19,010 nt of DNA from BPGX01 sp037447455 (GTDB lineage Bacteria; Bacteroidota; Bacteroidia; B-17B0; Aurantibacillaceae). Positions 1 through 6,777 of this stretch are shown one piece after another. The position numbers and the translations under genes are program-made. The stretch spans positions 1-19,010 of the forward strand of contig JBBIGQ010000025.1 of the NCBI GenBank assembly GCA_037447455.1, written 5' to 3'. The notes under the pieces are model-generated. The model saw nothing but the letters and a program-made list of their open reading frames with translations, did not search any database and had not been told where the DNA came from. The first letter of the stretch is position 1, and each line of letters starts with the position of its first letter.

Positions 1-36
1 GCGTTCATCCTGAGCCAGGATCAAACTCTTCATGGT
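1..36 (-). rRNA. rrs: 16S rRNA, 5' end only (partial)
   Basis: Read on the minus strand, the first bases contain AGAGTTTGATCCTGGCTCAG followed by GATGAACGC, the nearly invariant 5' end of bacterial 16S rRNA (the 27F primer site). By comparison with E. coli numbering, where AGAGTTTG begins at about base 8, the mature 5' end should lie near position 36. The rest of the gene is outside the window. Identity is certain; the exact 5' end is approximate. Confidence 0.97.
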
Positions 37-122
37 AAAATTATTCTTCGCTTACCACCCTCTCTCCTGATGTATGTCAATGTGCTTTTTTCTTTTAATC
101 CCCTTTTCTTAAAACGGGGGTG
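37..122 (-). other. 16S rRNA precursor leader with hairpin
   Basis: This is the transcribed leader between the rRNA promoter and the mature 16S end. Just after the expected transcription start, positions 100-119 form a hairpin: CCCC TTTT, loop CTT, AAAA, one bulged base, GGGG. Further in, the minus strand carries ATTGACATAC, which resembles the TTTGACATA-type boxA/antitermination sequences in leaders of other Bacteroidota rRNA operons. The hairpin is seen directly; the antitermination role is inferred. Confidence 0.55.
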
Positions 123-155
123 CAAATATACGCAACTCTTCCCCTATTTTCCAAA
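123..155 (-). promoter_or_regulatory. rRNA operon promoter (Bacteroidota sigma-A type)
   Basis: On the minus strand, TATATTTG (123-130) is a perfect match to the Bacteroidota -7 consensus TAnnTTTG. TTTG (152-155) lies 21 bp upstream, matching the -33 element. Transcription would start a few bases below 123, just ahead of the leader hairpin and the 16S gene. A second perfect -7 match, TAGTTTTG (289-296, minus), could be an upstream tandem promoter, but it has no clear -33 partner. Confidence 0.75.
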
Positions 156-666
156 TGTTTTTTCTTAAAAATCAATATATCTCCATCAATATTCTGATAA
201 TCAATGAGTTATTTTTTAAACAGAGCTTTCTATCTTACAAATTGGAACAGTCGCCAAACGAACTTTTGCTTGATCTTTGAGACCGTTGCAAAACTAACTT
301 CTATTTTTTTGAACATTTTTTCCTTAATTTTTTTCTATTAGTAACTTCTATACTCTCTTTTTTTATTGACCGGTTTTCCCATATTCTTTTTTCTATCTAT
401 TTTTCACCTCCTTGAATTCAAAACCTTCTCAATTTTTTAATTTTTCTCAATTCTTCCTTCCTTCTTTATCCATTAATCTCTGCCTTTTTATTGATAATTC
501 AATAAAATAAAAAACTATCAATCTATTATGTTGTAAAATTAAAATTCGGACATGTTTTGCAACAGAATCACGTTGTAACTTTATTAGATAATTCAGATAT
601 CTCTGTTTATCTGTAAATGAAAGATATATGCTTTTTTCAGAATACTTGAATTTCTAACTTCTTACG
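156..666. other. Intergenic, T-rich, no gene seen
   Basis: No credible coding sequence is visible. The plus strand is strongly T/C-rich between about 295 and 480, so RNA made from the rRNA-coding strand would be purine-rich. Two weak stem-loops are present: 530-538 with 555-563 (nine pairs, one G-U, 16-nt loop) and 594-599 with 608-613 (six pairs, 8-nt loop). They could end transcription of the esterase gene, but neither is followed by a clear U-run. A possible second rRNA promoter -7 element lies at 289-296 on the minus strand. Confidence 0.5.
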
Positions 667-1005
667 TTATCTAAAATTTTGAACTAAACATTTAAAGTGA
701 AAAGTTTCTTGATTTTTAATCTGTATGGTAACGAGGTAAACTCCAGAATTCAAAAAATCAACATTTATTTTTTCTGTTTGCTTTTGACTAAACGCTTTAT
801 TGATTACTACTTTTCCTGCCAAATCTGAAAGCACAATTTCTCCATCGGTTATCATATTATTAAAATCAAAATACAATAAACCGTTTGTAACCGGATTAGG
901 GAATATACTGTATTTTTCTTTTATTGAAAAATTATCTACGGTATTAGGGTTACAATTCAAAGAATGCTTTTGAAAAAAAAATCTATAATGAGTTGTTTGC
1001 TTTAA
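667..1005 (-). pseudogene. T9SS type A sorting domain, detached C-terminus of the esterase
   Basis: This open frame starts after a TGA at 1006-1008 and encodes a typical type A C-terminal sorting domain: a YSIFPNPV start, an LSDLAGKVV strand, an LNSGVYLVTI strand and a basic C-terminus. Such domains send proteins out through the type IX secretion system and are then cleaved off. The frame lacks its own ATG; the first possible start in the domain is a TTG at 960. Just before the domain the frame reads FFFQKHSLNC, which fits the normal end of a PHB-depolymerase-type catalytic domain. The frame therefore continues the upstream esterase after a single frameshift (one extra base or two missing) between about 983 and 1005. 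It could be a true mutation or a sequencing error. Independent translation is unlikely. Confidence 0.8.
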
Positions 1006-1870
1006 TCACTGATGAGGGGGGATCTGCGCCAGGATAAGTTCCAGTAACACCTCCCGGCCATGAATGACCTCCGTTGCCGGTAACATAAAGTATGTGTTCA
1101 GTGGCGCATTGACAATTTTTCCAATGTTTTTTATAATAAAAAGTACTTCCCGAAGTATGATAAGTTGAATCAGGAGGAATAGCACATGAATTGATGTTAC
1201 TAAACTTATTTAAACCATAATTAACCGGCTGAAAACTGTACCCTGAAGCTCCTTGACTATAACCACCTGCCATATAAATATTGCTGTCAAGGACCGAATG
1301 AAATTGAATAATTGGAACGGGCCTGGATGGCGTGCATGAATACGTGTTGTCTTCAAGCGTTCCTGTAATAACTGCAATAGCCGCAATTCTGTGTGATAAC
1401 TCACATGCTAAACGATAAGACATCAAGCCACCGTTGGAAATTCCAGTAGCATAAATACGATTGGTATCAATATTATAGTTCAGTTTCAAACTGTCAATCA
1501 TCGCACTGATAAAACTTACGTCATTAATATTCATAGCTGATGCATAACCACAACATCCCCCAGCATTCCATGTTCTTGTTCTCATATATTTTATTCCTTC
1601 GGGATAAACCAACAGAAAGCCGGATGAATTTGATGTAAATATCAATTGAGACATTTGTTCTAATCCATACCAACTAAACGAACCTCCTCTATGCAAACCG
1701 ATAACTAACGGCATAGGTGAAGCGGGGTTATAGGATGGAGGTATATGAAGCAGATATGTACGATTTAATATTCCAACTTTTATGGAATCGTAGATATTTG
1801 TCTGACCTTTAGTGTTTAATAATACTATCAGGATAAAAATCAAAAATACTAAAAAAGAAATTCTTTTCAT
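983..1870 (-). CDS. Secreted PHB-depolymerase/feruloyl-esterase-like hydrolase (frameshifted before its sorting tail)
   Basis: This 295-residue alpha/beta hydrolase belongs to the LpqC/PHB depolymerase-type esterase family. A signal peptide spans residues 1-22 (KR, then a long hydrophobic stretch, ending before QTN). The oxyanion region is GLHRGG (58-63). WNAGGCCG (101-108) is a family hallmark. The nucleophile is Ser145 in GISNGG, with Asp195 in HSVLD and His269 in GGHSWPGG, so the catalytic triad is complete. Expected substrates are short-chain polyesters or feruloyl/acetyl esters on plant polysaccharides; the exact substrate cannot be told. The frame stops at TAG 983-985, and a T9SS sorting domain continues in the +1-shifted frame. 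As read, the enzyme would enter the periplasm but lack its export signal. A -7-like TTATTTTG (1894-1901, minus) lies 23 bp upstream of the ATG; no Shine-Dalgarno is visible. Confidence 0.88.
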   Translation of the reverse strand: MKRISFLVFLIFILIVLLNTKGQTNIYDSIKVGILNRTYLLHIPPSYNPASPMPLVIGLHRGGSFSWYGLEQMSQLIFTSNSSGFLLVYPEGIKYMRTRTWNAGGCCGYASAMNINDVSFISAMIDSLKLNYNIDTNRIYATGISNGGLMSYRLACELSHRIAAIAVITGTLEDNTYSCTPSRPVPIIQFHSVLDSNIYMAGGYSQGASGYSFQPVNYGLNKFSNINSCAIPPDSTYHTSGSTFYYKKHWKNCQCATEHILYVTGNGGHSWPGGVTGTYPGADPPSSVIKANNSL

Positions 1871-2195
1871 ATAACATGTGTTTTGGTTGCAATCAAAATA
1901 ATAAAAAACTCTGTTTCTCTGCTATAGATAAATTAGGATTCAAATTTACTTTACTAAAAATAATTTGTTATTATTTGGCAGGGGGATGAAAAGATTAGTA
2001 ATGTTTAGATACTATCAATTGATTTGAAATAACTTTAAATACAAGTTTTTGATTTTTTACAGACATATTTTAGAATTGCGATTGATTGGATTGATTTAGA
2101 TTGATATTTGTTGATATAGAATACATATTTTTTCTATAAAATGTGAATATATACTGCAAACGTCATTTGTTATTTTGCAAAAAAAATTAAAAATT
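1871..2195. promoter_or_regulatory. Divergent intergenic region with promoters and a TTGAT array
   Basis: This region separates the minus-strand esterase from the plus-strand accessory block. Towards the esterase it has TTATTTTG (1894-1901, minus). Towards the block it has CTATAAAATGTG (2134-2145), then 24 bp, then TTATTTTG (2170-2177), seven of eight matches to the -7 consensus. Transcription should begin about ten bases before the ATG at 2196. Four TTGAT units lie further upstream (2082-2115). No gene is seen here. Confidence 0.5.
2082..2115 (+). repeat. Helically phased TTGAT direct repeats
   Basis: TTGAT occurs at 2082, 2091, 2101 and 2111, at intervals of 9, 10 and 10 bp, so all copies face the same side of the DNA helix. 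The last two extend to TTGATAT. The array ends 18 bp before the conserved CTATAAAATGTG block of the next promoter. It may be a binding array for a transcription factor. This is pattern evidence only, in AT-rich DNA. Confidence 0.4.
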
Positions 2196-2816
2196 ATGGA
2201 AACACAAAAATTTTTTTTTGATGATAGATTGCTTAAAATGGCGTTAATGGAATTTGATGAATTGAATGCAAAATATTTCAATAATGAAATAAAAACATTC
2301 ATCTTTAATAAATCAAATGGGATTAATATGATAATGTGGGAAAATCAATGTGAACTCAGTTTTTTCTACAAAGGATTTAGAGTTGGCATTATTAATAATG
2401 TGCCATTTTATGATTCTCAAAAGGTTATGAAATATAGAGATAATATAGATAGCGAGCTATCAAAAGGGCTATTACCTAAACAATATCAACCTACTGGATT
2501 TGTTATATTGGATATAGTAGATGAAGGTTTTGAAAATCCTGTTGAAAAGGAAAAATCGGAAGTAGAAAACATGCTTTTTGATGATAATAAAGAAAATAAT
2601 GACACAAGCTCAAATAGTGAAAATATCAGAATTTCCACTAATAAGCAACCGTCTGGAATTGTTGATTTTTTGAAAAATATCAATGAAATATGGAAAACAA
2701 TGAGCTTGAAAGAAAGGTTGATGATTATTAAAAATTTAATCTGTATTCAATGGTTGGAAAATATTGATAAAAATGGATTGCAAAGTGGTGAAAATGACAT
2801 AATGAATCTTTTGTAA
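2196..2816 (+). CDS. Hypothetical protein, 206 aa, first gene of the accessory block
   Basis: I do not recognise this protein. It starts METQKFFFDD. Residues 1-80 are mixed, with aromatic-rich hydrophobic segments (FNKSNGINMIMW, CELSFFYKGF). An acidic, Asn/Ser-rich linker spans about 120-150, and a helical C-terminus follows (about 155-190, DFLKNINEIWKTMSLKERLM). There is no signal peptide or membrane segment, so it should be cytoplasmic. The ATG at 2196 is preferred over an in-frame TTG at 2175, because that TTG is part of the promoter -7 element TTATTTTG and would not be transcribed. The next gene follows after 20 bp on the same strand, so the two are probably co-transcribed. Codon use is strongly AT-biased. 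Confidence 0.75.
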   Translation: METQKFFFDDRLLKMALMEFDELNAKYFNNEIKTFIFNKSNGINMIMWENQCELSFFYKGFRVGIINNVPFYDSQKVMKYRDNIDSELSKGLLPKQYQPTGFVILDIVDEGFENPVEKEKSEVENMLFDDNKENNDTSSNSENIRISTNKQPSGIVDFLKNINEIWKTMSLKERLMIIKNLICIQWLENIDKNGLQSGENDIMNLL

Positions 2817-2836
2817 TCTAAAATAAACTTAAAAGT

Positions 2837-3883
2837 ATGAATAACAGCAATTCTTTATCTCATCACACAAATATAAATAAAAACACTCTAAAACCAAAGC
2901 AATATGTATTGAATATAGACAGATGTCCTTTATTCCCTGAATACTATAATCCAATGTATTTATGGTCGGATGCTTTTAATAATGTGGTATTTATATGCAC
3001 TCCTTATATGGAAGAATTTAATCACAATGACCTTGTATTAAAACATTATTATCTACTCAATTATCAAAATGAATTAGTTAGCAAGATAAATGAGGTTTAT
3101 TTTTCAATTACTGGTATTCACATTAATCATATTCGTGCAATAGTGAAATTTTTTAATCAATTTGAAACTGATGAGGAAAATTTGAAACGAAAGTTTTTAA
3201 GGAAATTGCTTTCCAATGCCATTTACATTACATCCGAGATGCCTTATATTTACATTGTTAACATTCATTTAAGTAAAATAGACAGATGGTTATTATACAA
3301 ATATCATCAGAATGAATTGGAAAAAACGAACAAAGAAGTTATTGATAGATTACTAAAATGGATAGGTAGTAAGTTATTCAATAATTTATGTGTGATTGTA
3401 CATCCGAATATTACTAAAAGCACTGATAATTCGGAAAAAAATGTATTAGATAAGCTATTGAAATTTTCATTCTCTGAGATGTTTTTTCCACATATTGATG
3501 AAAAATATTCAAAAGTATTTTTACGAGTATTAGATAAAAAATTGAATTTATGCACAATTACAATTCAAGAGTTACAACAATCTGGTAAAATTTATGATAG
3601 AACAAAGTATCATACGCCCGCTCCTTTATCGGTTAATGAAGTAAATCAAATTGTATTTAATTTGAATGAGTGGAGTATTTATATCCAAAAATTTGTTCAG
3701 GATTATCCTGAGTTTAAGCACATTCTTGAAGCACAAAATTATGTAGAAAATAACAATGAAATTGACTTCATTCAAATACAACAGAGAAACTCATGCAAAA
3801 TGAAAATTTTTAATTTAGAACTCATAGAAGAATTTTTTAAGATTAATATAAAACAAGAGATGTTTGATATGAAATTAGGATAA
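2837..3883 (+). CDS. Hypothetical protein, 348 aa, paired with the preceding gene
   Basis: This protein was not recognised. It has no signal peptide or membrane segment and is rich in aromatic residues and Lys/Asn/Ile, as expected for a very AT-rich gene. The N-terminal part (about 20-60) contains paired proline/aromatic motifs (RCPLFPEYYNPMYLW). The middle (about 85-160) is mainly helical, with an FNQFETDEENLKRKFLRKLL segment. The C-terminal third again looks helical. It begins 20 bp after the 206-aa gene with no promoter between, so the two probably form one transcript and may act together. A 219-bp gap follows, with a new promoter at its end, so this pair is probably a separate unit from the genes beyond. 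No nuclease, ATPase or DNA-binding motif could be identified. Confidence 0.78.
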   Translation: MNNSNSLSHHTNINKNTLKPKQYVLNIDRCPLFPEYYNPMYLWSDAFNNVVFICTPYMEEFNHNDLVLKHYYLLNYQNELVSKINEVYFSITGIHINHIRAIVKFFNQFETDEENLKRKFLRKLLSNAIYITSEMPYIYIVNIHLSKIDRWLLYKYHQNELEKTNKEVIDRLLKWIGSKLFNNLCVIVHPNITKSTDNSEKNVLDKLLKFSFSEMFFPHIDEKYSKVFLRVLDKKLNLCTITIQELQQSGKIYDRTKYHTPAPLSVNEVNQIVFNLNEWSIYIQKFVQDYPEFKHILEAQNYVENNNEIDFIQIQQRNSCKMKIFNLELIEEFFKINIKQEMFDMKLG

Positions 3884-4102
3884 AAATGAAAGTAAGGTCA
3901 AGTTTATGTTGATACAATTTACAAAATATAATTATAGATGGAATAACAAGAGAAGTTATCATTGAATTAAGATTCAAAAAAGTATTTATCTCATGATGTT
4001 CTATAAATTATAATTTCATTGTATATCTTGAAGTAAAAATAGCTATAAAATGTGCACATATATTTCATTCATGCTATCTAATTTTGTCAATAAATTCTTG
4101 GT
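3884..4102 (+). promoter_or_regulatory. Intergenic region with the promoter of the 228-aa gene
   Basis: No gene is seen in this 219-bp stretch. Its end carries CTATAAAATGTG (4043-4054), 24 bp, then TAATTTTG (4079-4086), a perfect TAnnTTTG -7 element, 16 bp before the ATG. The 12-bp upstream block and its spacing are the same as in the promoter before 2196. A weak 5-bp stem (3943-3947 with 3955-3959) is also present. Confidence 0.6.
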
Positions 4103-4789
4103 ATGCGAAACATGATTATTAAAAGCTGTTCAAATACTCAAAAATATTTTAATATTAATTTTTTGATAATGACTTTCATGCTATTTCATTCTTTTTTTTC
4201 ATTAAGTCAGATTAAGTATCCGACATTATCAAAACCAAGTTACTTAGATATATGTTATTTCTCGGAATTGAAAGTTGGTGAAACCATGCGATACAAATAT
4301 GTGGATATAAAGTTAATTGCAAAAGAATGCCAATCGCCTGATTTATGTATGTCAGCAGTTTATGTACATCTTATTTATGGAGATACTAATTTGTACAATT
4401 TATCAAAAGAATTGAGGCAATCAGGATTAGTGAACAAAAATTATAGAGGGGGAATAGAAATTTTTGTACAAGGAGATGAATCTTATGAATTCAATGAAAA
4501 GAATTTTGTAGTAGTGCTCTCTTCAAAGAAAGTATTAGACATGAATTCTATTTTATTTGTTTTTGATTATGAGAAATTAAAACAATTAAAAGAAAAACAA
4601 ATCAATCCTTTAAAAGGTACAGAATTTGAAAATCTTATGCAATCAAACACTTATTCTGTTTCAATTCCATTATACAAAGATTATTTTGTCAATCACTTCT
4701 TCATTTATCTTTTAGAAACTGATGAAAATAATGATACGAAGAATTTAGTGGGATATGAAGTTGACATTAAAATTAATTTTAATGAATAA
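4103..4789 (+). CDS. Exported hypothetical protein, 228 aa
   Basis: The function is unknown. The N-terminus has a basic/polar stretch (1-18) and a hydrophobic core (about 19-34, FLIMTFMLFHSFFSLSQ), which reads as a Sec signal peptide with a likely cleavage after SLSQ. No lipobox cysteine is present, so it is probably soluble in the periplasm or secreted without a lipid anchor. The mature part alternates short beta-like strands (VGETMRYKYVDIKLIA, AVYVHLIYGD, NFVVVLSSKKV, ILFVFDYEKL), suggesting a beta-rich fold. It has no T9SS sorting tail. It has its own promoter, sharing layout with those of the genes at 2196 and 4860. The HNH gene follows 70 bp later with its own promoter. An alternative start is the internal Met4. 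Confidence 0.72.
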   Translation: MRNMIIKSCSNTQKYFNINFLIMTFMLFHSFFSLSQIKYPTLSKPSYLDICYFSELKVGETMRYKYVDIKLIAKECQSPDLCMSAVYVHLIYGDTNLYNLSKELRQSGLVNKNYRGGIEIFVQGDESYEFNEKNFVVVLSSKKVLDMNSILFVFDYEKLKQLKEKQINPLKGTEFENLMQSNTYSVSIPLYKDYFVNHFFIYLLETDENNDTKNLVGYEVDIKINFNE

Positions 4790-4810
4790 CAATGATCTAT
4801 ATTTTCTACG

Positions 4811-4846
4811 TTTGAAATTCCATTGCAAACAATCATTCTATTTTTG
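4811..4846 (+). promoter_or_regulatory. Promoter of the HNH-OB gene pair
   Basis: TTTG (4811-4814), 24 bp, then TATTTTTG (4839-4846) is a perfect TAnnTTTG -7 element, 13 bp before the ATG at 4860. The segment TGCAAAC, 11 bp, TTTTGCAAAAAA is shared in the same spacing with the promoter at 2155-2184, so the two promoters look related rather than merely similar in class. Confidence 0.6.
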
Positions 4847-4859
4847 CAAAAAATGAAAA

Positions 4860-5231
4860 ATGAAGAATAATAATAATGTAGAAATAATAAGATTGGTAAA
4901 TGTGGAGGAAAATGAGATTCTAACTAAAACATATACTTTCCCAAATTCAGAAATGGAAACATACCGAAAAAAATTAGAATACATTAATCAATTAAATGAT
5001 CTGAGGTGGCGGTCAAAAAGAGAGGAAATTCTCAAAAGAGATAATTACAAATGCAGAAATTGTGGAGCTACTGAAAATTTACAAGTGCATCATCGGCAAT
5101 ATCATTATTCGAGCAAACAAAAAAAATTCAATAAAATATGGGATTATAACAATCGCTATCTCATTACACTTTGTGCTAAATGCCATCAATTAGGGCACAA
5201 ATATTACAAAGTACCCGTATTCATCTACTAA
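4860..5231 (+). CDS. HNH endonuclease
   Basis: This 123-residue protein has a C-terminal HNH nuclease domain (about 50-115). Cys65 and Cys68 (CRNC) and Cys105 and Cys108 (CAKC) form the structural zinc site. VHH at 76-78 and CHQLGH at 108-113 supply the catalytic and metal-binding histidines. The linker WDYNNRYLITLC matches the small HNH family common in Bacteroidota. The N-terminal 45 residues are not recognised and contain repeated Asn and Glu. There is no signal peptide, so it would act in the cytoplasm, probably on DNA. Such HNH proteins occur in phages, mobile elements, restriction-like systems and as orphans; the role here cannot be fixed from sequence. The next gene starts 11 bp downstream, so it is probably co-transcribed. 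Confidence 0.88.
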   Translation: MKNNNNVEIIRLVNVEENEILTKTYTFPNSEMETYRKKLEYINQLNDLRWRSKREEILKRDNYKCRNCGATENLQVHHRQYHYSSKQKKFNKIWDYNNRYLITLCAKCHQLGHKYYKVPVFIY

Positions 5232-5242
5232 CTCAAAAAATT

Positions 5243-5641
5243 ATGAATATGACAAAACAAGTAATGCATTTATTAAAACAAACTCTGATTATGGTGTTTT
5301 TAATAAATAATATTTCAAATTACGAAGCACAAATCAAACAATTTATTCCAAGGTATTCTACAAGTGAAGCAGTGAATCATGTCAGTGAATATGCGACTGT
5401 GTATGGGAAAGTATATCAAGTACATTACTCTAAAAAAGGACACATCTTCATCAACTTAGATGGAAATTATCCCAATCAAAAATTTACAGGATTTATTTTC
5501 AAATCAAATGCCTATAAATTCAACAATTTACAATTGCTCACAGGAAAATATATTGAAATAACAGGCAGAATATCAATGTATAAAACAAGTTATGAAATCA
5601 TAATTGACGAGCCACAGCAAATAAAAATACTCAATCAATAA
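5243..5641 (+). CDS. Exported OB-fold (nucleic-acid-binding-like) protein
   Basis: The protein is 132 residues from the ATG at 5243. A longer in-frame start at 5180 would overlap the HNH gene and give a poor N-terminus. Residues 1-29 form a signal peptide (TKQ, hydrophobic core, ending NYEA before QIK). Residues about 46-128 show the strand pattern of a small OB-fold: ATVYGKVYQV, then HIFINLDGNYPNQKFTGFIF, then GKYIEITGRISMYKTSYEIII, then DEPQQIKIL. The FINLDGxYPNQxFT motif is typical of OB domains found alone or attached to secreted nucleases. It probably binds nucleic acid or an oligomer outside the cytoplasm, but no catalytic residues are visible. It sits 11 bp after the HNH gene, although only this partner has an export signal. 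Start at Met3 is also possible. Confidence 0.8.
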   Translation: MNMTKQVMHLLKQTLIMVFLINNISNYEAQIKQFIPRYSTSEAVNHVSEYATVYGKVYQVHYSKKGHIFINLDGNYPNQKFTGFIFKSNAYKFNNLQLLTGKYIEITGRISMYKTSYEIIIDEPQQIKILNQ

Positions 5642-5673
5642 TAATTTTTACTAATCTATACTAATCATCAGAA

Positions 5674-5994
5674 ATGTCTAAAAAAACAAACATCGTGAGA
5701 AAACCGAAAACACCAAATAAAAAACATCTTTTACTTGCTGGCTATATCAAATTCAAGAGCTCTAGCGCCTATCCATTTACACGTTTCATGTTAGATATGA
5801 ACACAGAACTCACTCCTTCCTTAAAGCCTTTATTCAAGAAAGAAAGAAGCCCTATACAGATGATAGTATTGGGATATAAAGACATGGACAAAGAGCCACA
5901 GGTGTTAATGTTTAATATAACCCCACAGCAATCTAATATGTTATACGACAGCTATATACCTGCTCGTCGTTTTCTCTCTATCTATCATGACTAA
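5674..5994 (+). CDS. Small basic hypothetical protein, 106 aa
   Basis: This small protein is not recognised. The first 18 residues are strongly basic (KK, RK, K, KK), then come short hydrophobic strands (HLLLAGYIKF, IQMIVLGY, QVLMFNI) and a helical C-terminus (QQSNMLYDSYIPARRFL). It has no signal peptide, membrane span or cysteine. A basic N-terminus and small size would fit a nucleic-acid-binding or ribosome-associated protein, but no family was identified. It starts 32 bp after the OB-fold gene on the same strand, with no promoter of the local class between; the gap carries a short duplication, ACTAATC twice (5650-5656 and 5660-5666). It is probably read from the HNH promoter. Confidence 0.7.
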   Translation: MSKKTNIVRKPKTPNKKHLLLAGYIKFKSSSAYPFTRFMLDMNTELTPSLKPLFKKERSPIQMIVLGYKDMDKEPQVLMFNITPQQSNMLYDSYIPARRFLSIYHD

Positions 5995-6030
5995 AAAACA
6001 CATCACTCTTCACGATGAAATTAATTAATG

Positions 6031-6123
6031 AACCATCCACCAATCAAACCACTTCATCAATCAAATATCATCTTCACTAATTACATAAACCACAACTATC
6101 AAAAAACTAAAAATCAAACACTA
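6031..6123 (+). other. G-less, A/C-rich leader
   Basis: The plus strand has no G for 93 bases, from just after 6030 to the ATG at 6122-6124. The stretch is rich in A, C and T, with repeated ATCA and ACCA words. RNA from it would be almost unable to fold on itself. It may act as an unstructured leader that helps translation of the 205-aa gene. No promoter of the local type is seen. Confidence 0.6.
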
Positions 6124-6740
6124 TGGGATTCTTCAGTAAATTAATTCAACTATTCAGAAACACTAGCACAAACAATTCTGAAGTCAACAATACTTCTGGT
6201 GCTAACAGTACTAACACATCCAATAATGAAAATATAAATATACCACCTGAAAACTTATTCATTGACAAAAACTCGCCGAATCTTAATAATGTTGGATTGC
6301 CAGAAATTGAACAAGAGAAGTTTATTATTAAAGACGATAAAAGTTTAGAAACATTTTTGTTATACTTAATGAGAAATATAGAAGATGAAGGATATGCAGA
6401 TGCATTGAAAGTTCCAGATATGAATTATATGAATATGAACATTGAAAAGAGATTAATGGATATTACAATAATTCTCGAACGTTCAATTCTTTATCATAGA
6501 GAAAAATTAAAAGAATTAGAAGTCCATATTAATTTGCACAAAAATTCAGGATTACACGATATAGTAAATAGATTAGAAAAAGAAAAAGAACTGTATACAT
6601 ATTTTTTGCAACGTATTCAGGATTTATCTAAAGATTTCAGCGAACAAAAAGGTTACTGCAATCGCATTGTACAATCATATACTATCGGATTTAAACGAGG
6701 AGTAGCAGTGTTAACAAAAGAGGAATTCAATTTATATTAA
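6123..6740 (+). CDS. Hypothetical protein, 205 aa, amphipathic N-terminus and helical body
   Basis: No known family was recognised. Residues 1-12 (MGFFSKLIQLFR) form an amphipathic, basic-hydrophobic helix of the kind that lies on a membrane. Residues 14-40 are a low-complexity Asn/Ser/Thr linker. Residues 68-200 look mostly helical (SLETFLLYLMRNIEDEGYADAL; RLMDITIILERSILYHREKLKELEV; DIVNRLEKEKELYTYFLQRIQDLSKDF), so a helical bundle or coiled coil is likely. The next gene, a DUF4407-like membrane coiled-coil protein, lies 54 bp downstream on the same strand. A peripheral partner of that membrane protein is a reasonable guess, but only a guess. The upstream 93 bases contain no G. Confidence 0.72.
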   Translation: MGFFSKLIQLFRNTSTNNSEVNNTSGANSTNTSNNENINIPPENLFIDKNSPNLNNVGLPEIEQEKFIIKDDKSLETFLLYLMRNIEDEGYADALKVPDMNYMNMNIEKRLMDITIILERSILYHREKLKELEVHINLHKNSGLHDIVNRLEKEKELYTYFLQRIQDLSKDFSEQKGYCNRIVQSYTIGFKRGVAVLTKEEFNLY

Positions 6741-6777
6741 TAAATTAAATAAACCTTCTATTAACAGCATTATTAAT

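Noticed and set aside
340..413. Possible 14-residue leader peptide on the minus strand with AAGGAGGTGA upstream
   Set aside because: The distance from the purine motif to the ATG is over 20 bases, and Bacteroidota rarely use such sites. It is more likely chance in a purine-rich tract.
530..613. Stem-loops as terminators of the esterase gene
   Set aside because: They are short, AT-rich and without a U-run on the minus-strand transcript; mentioned only as weak structures.
960..985. Run of nine T as the cause of the esterase frameshift
   Set aside because: The stop codon of the esterase frame lies upstream of the run, so changing the run length cannot rejoin the two frames.
2175..2195. Longer start for the 206-aa gene at a TTG codon
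   Set aside because: That TTG is the end of the -7 element TTATTTTG; the ATG at 2196 lies just downstream of the expected transcription start.
5180..5242. Extended start of the OB-fold gene
   Set aside because: It would overlap the last 52 bases of the HNH gene; the ATG at 5243 gives a proper signal peptide.
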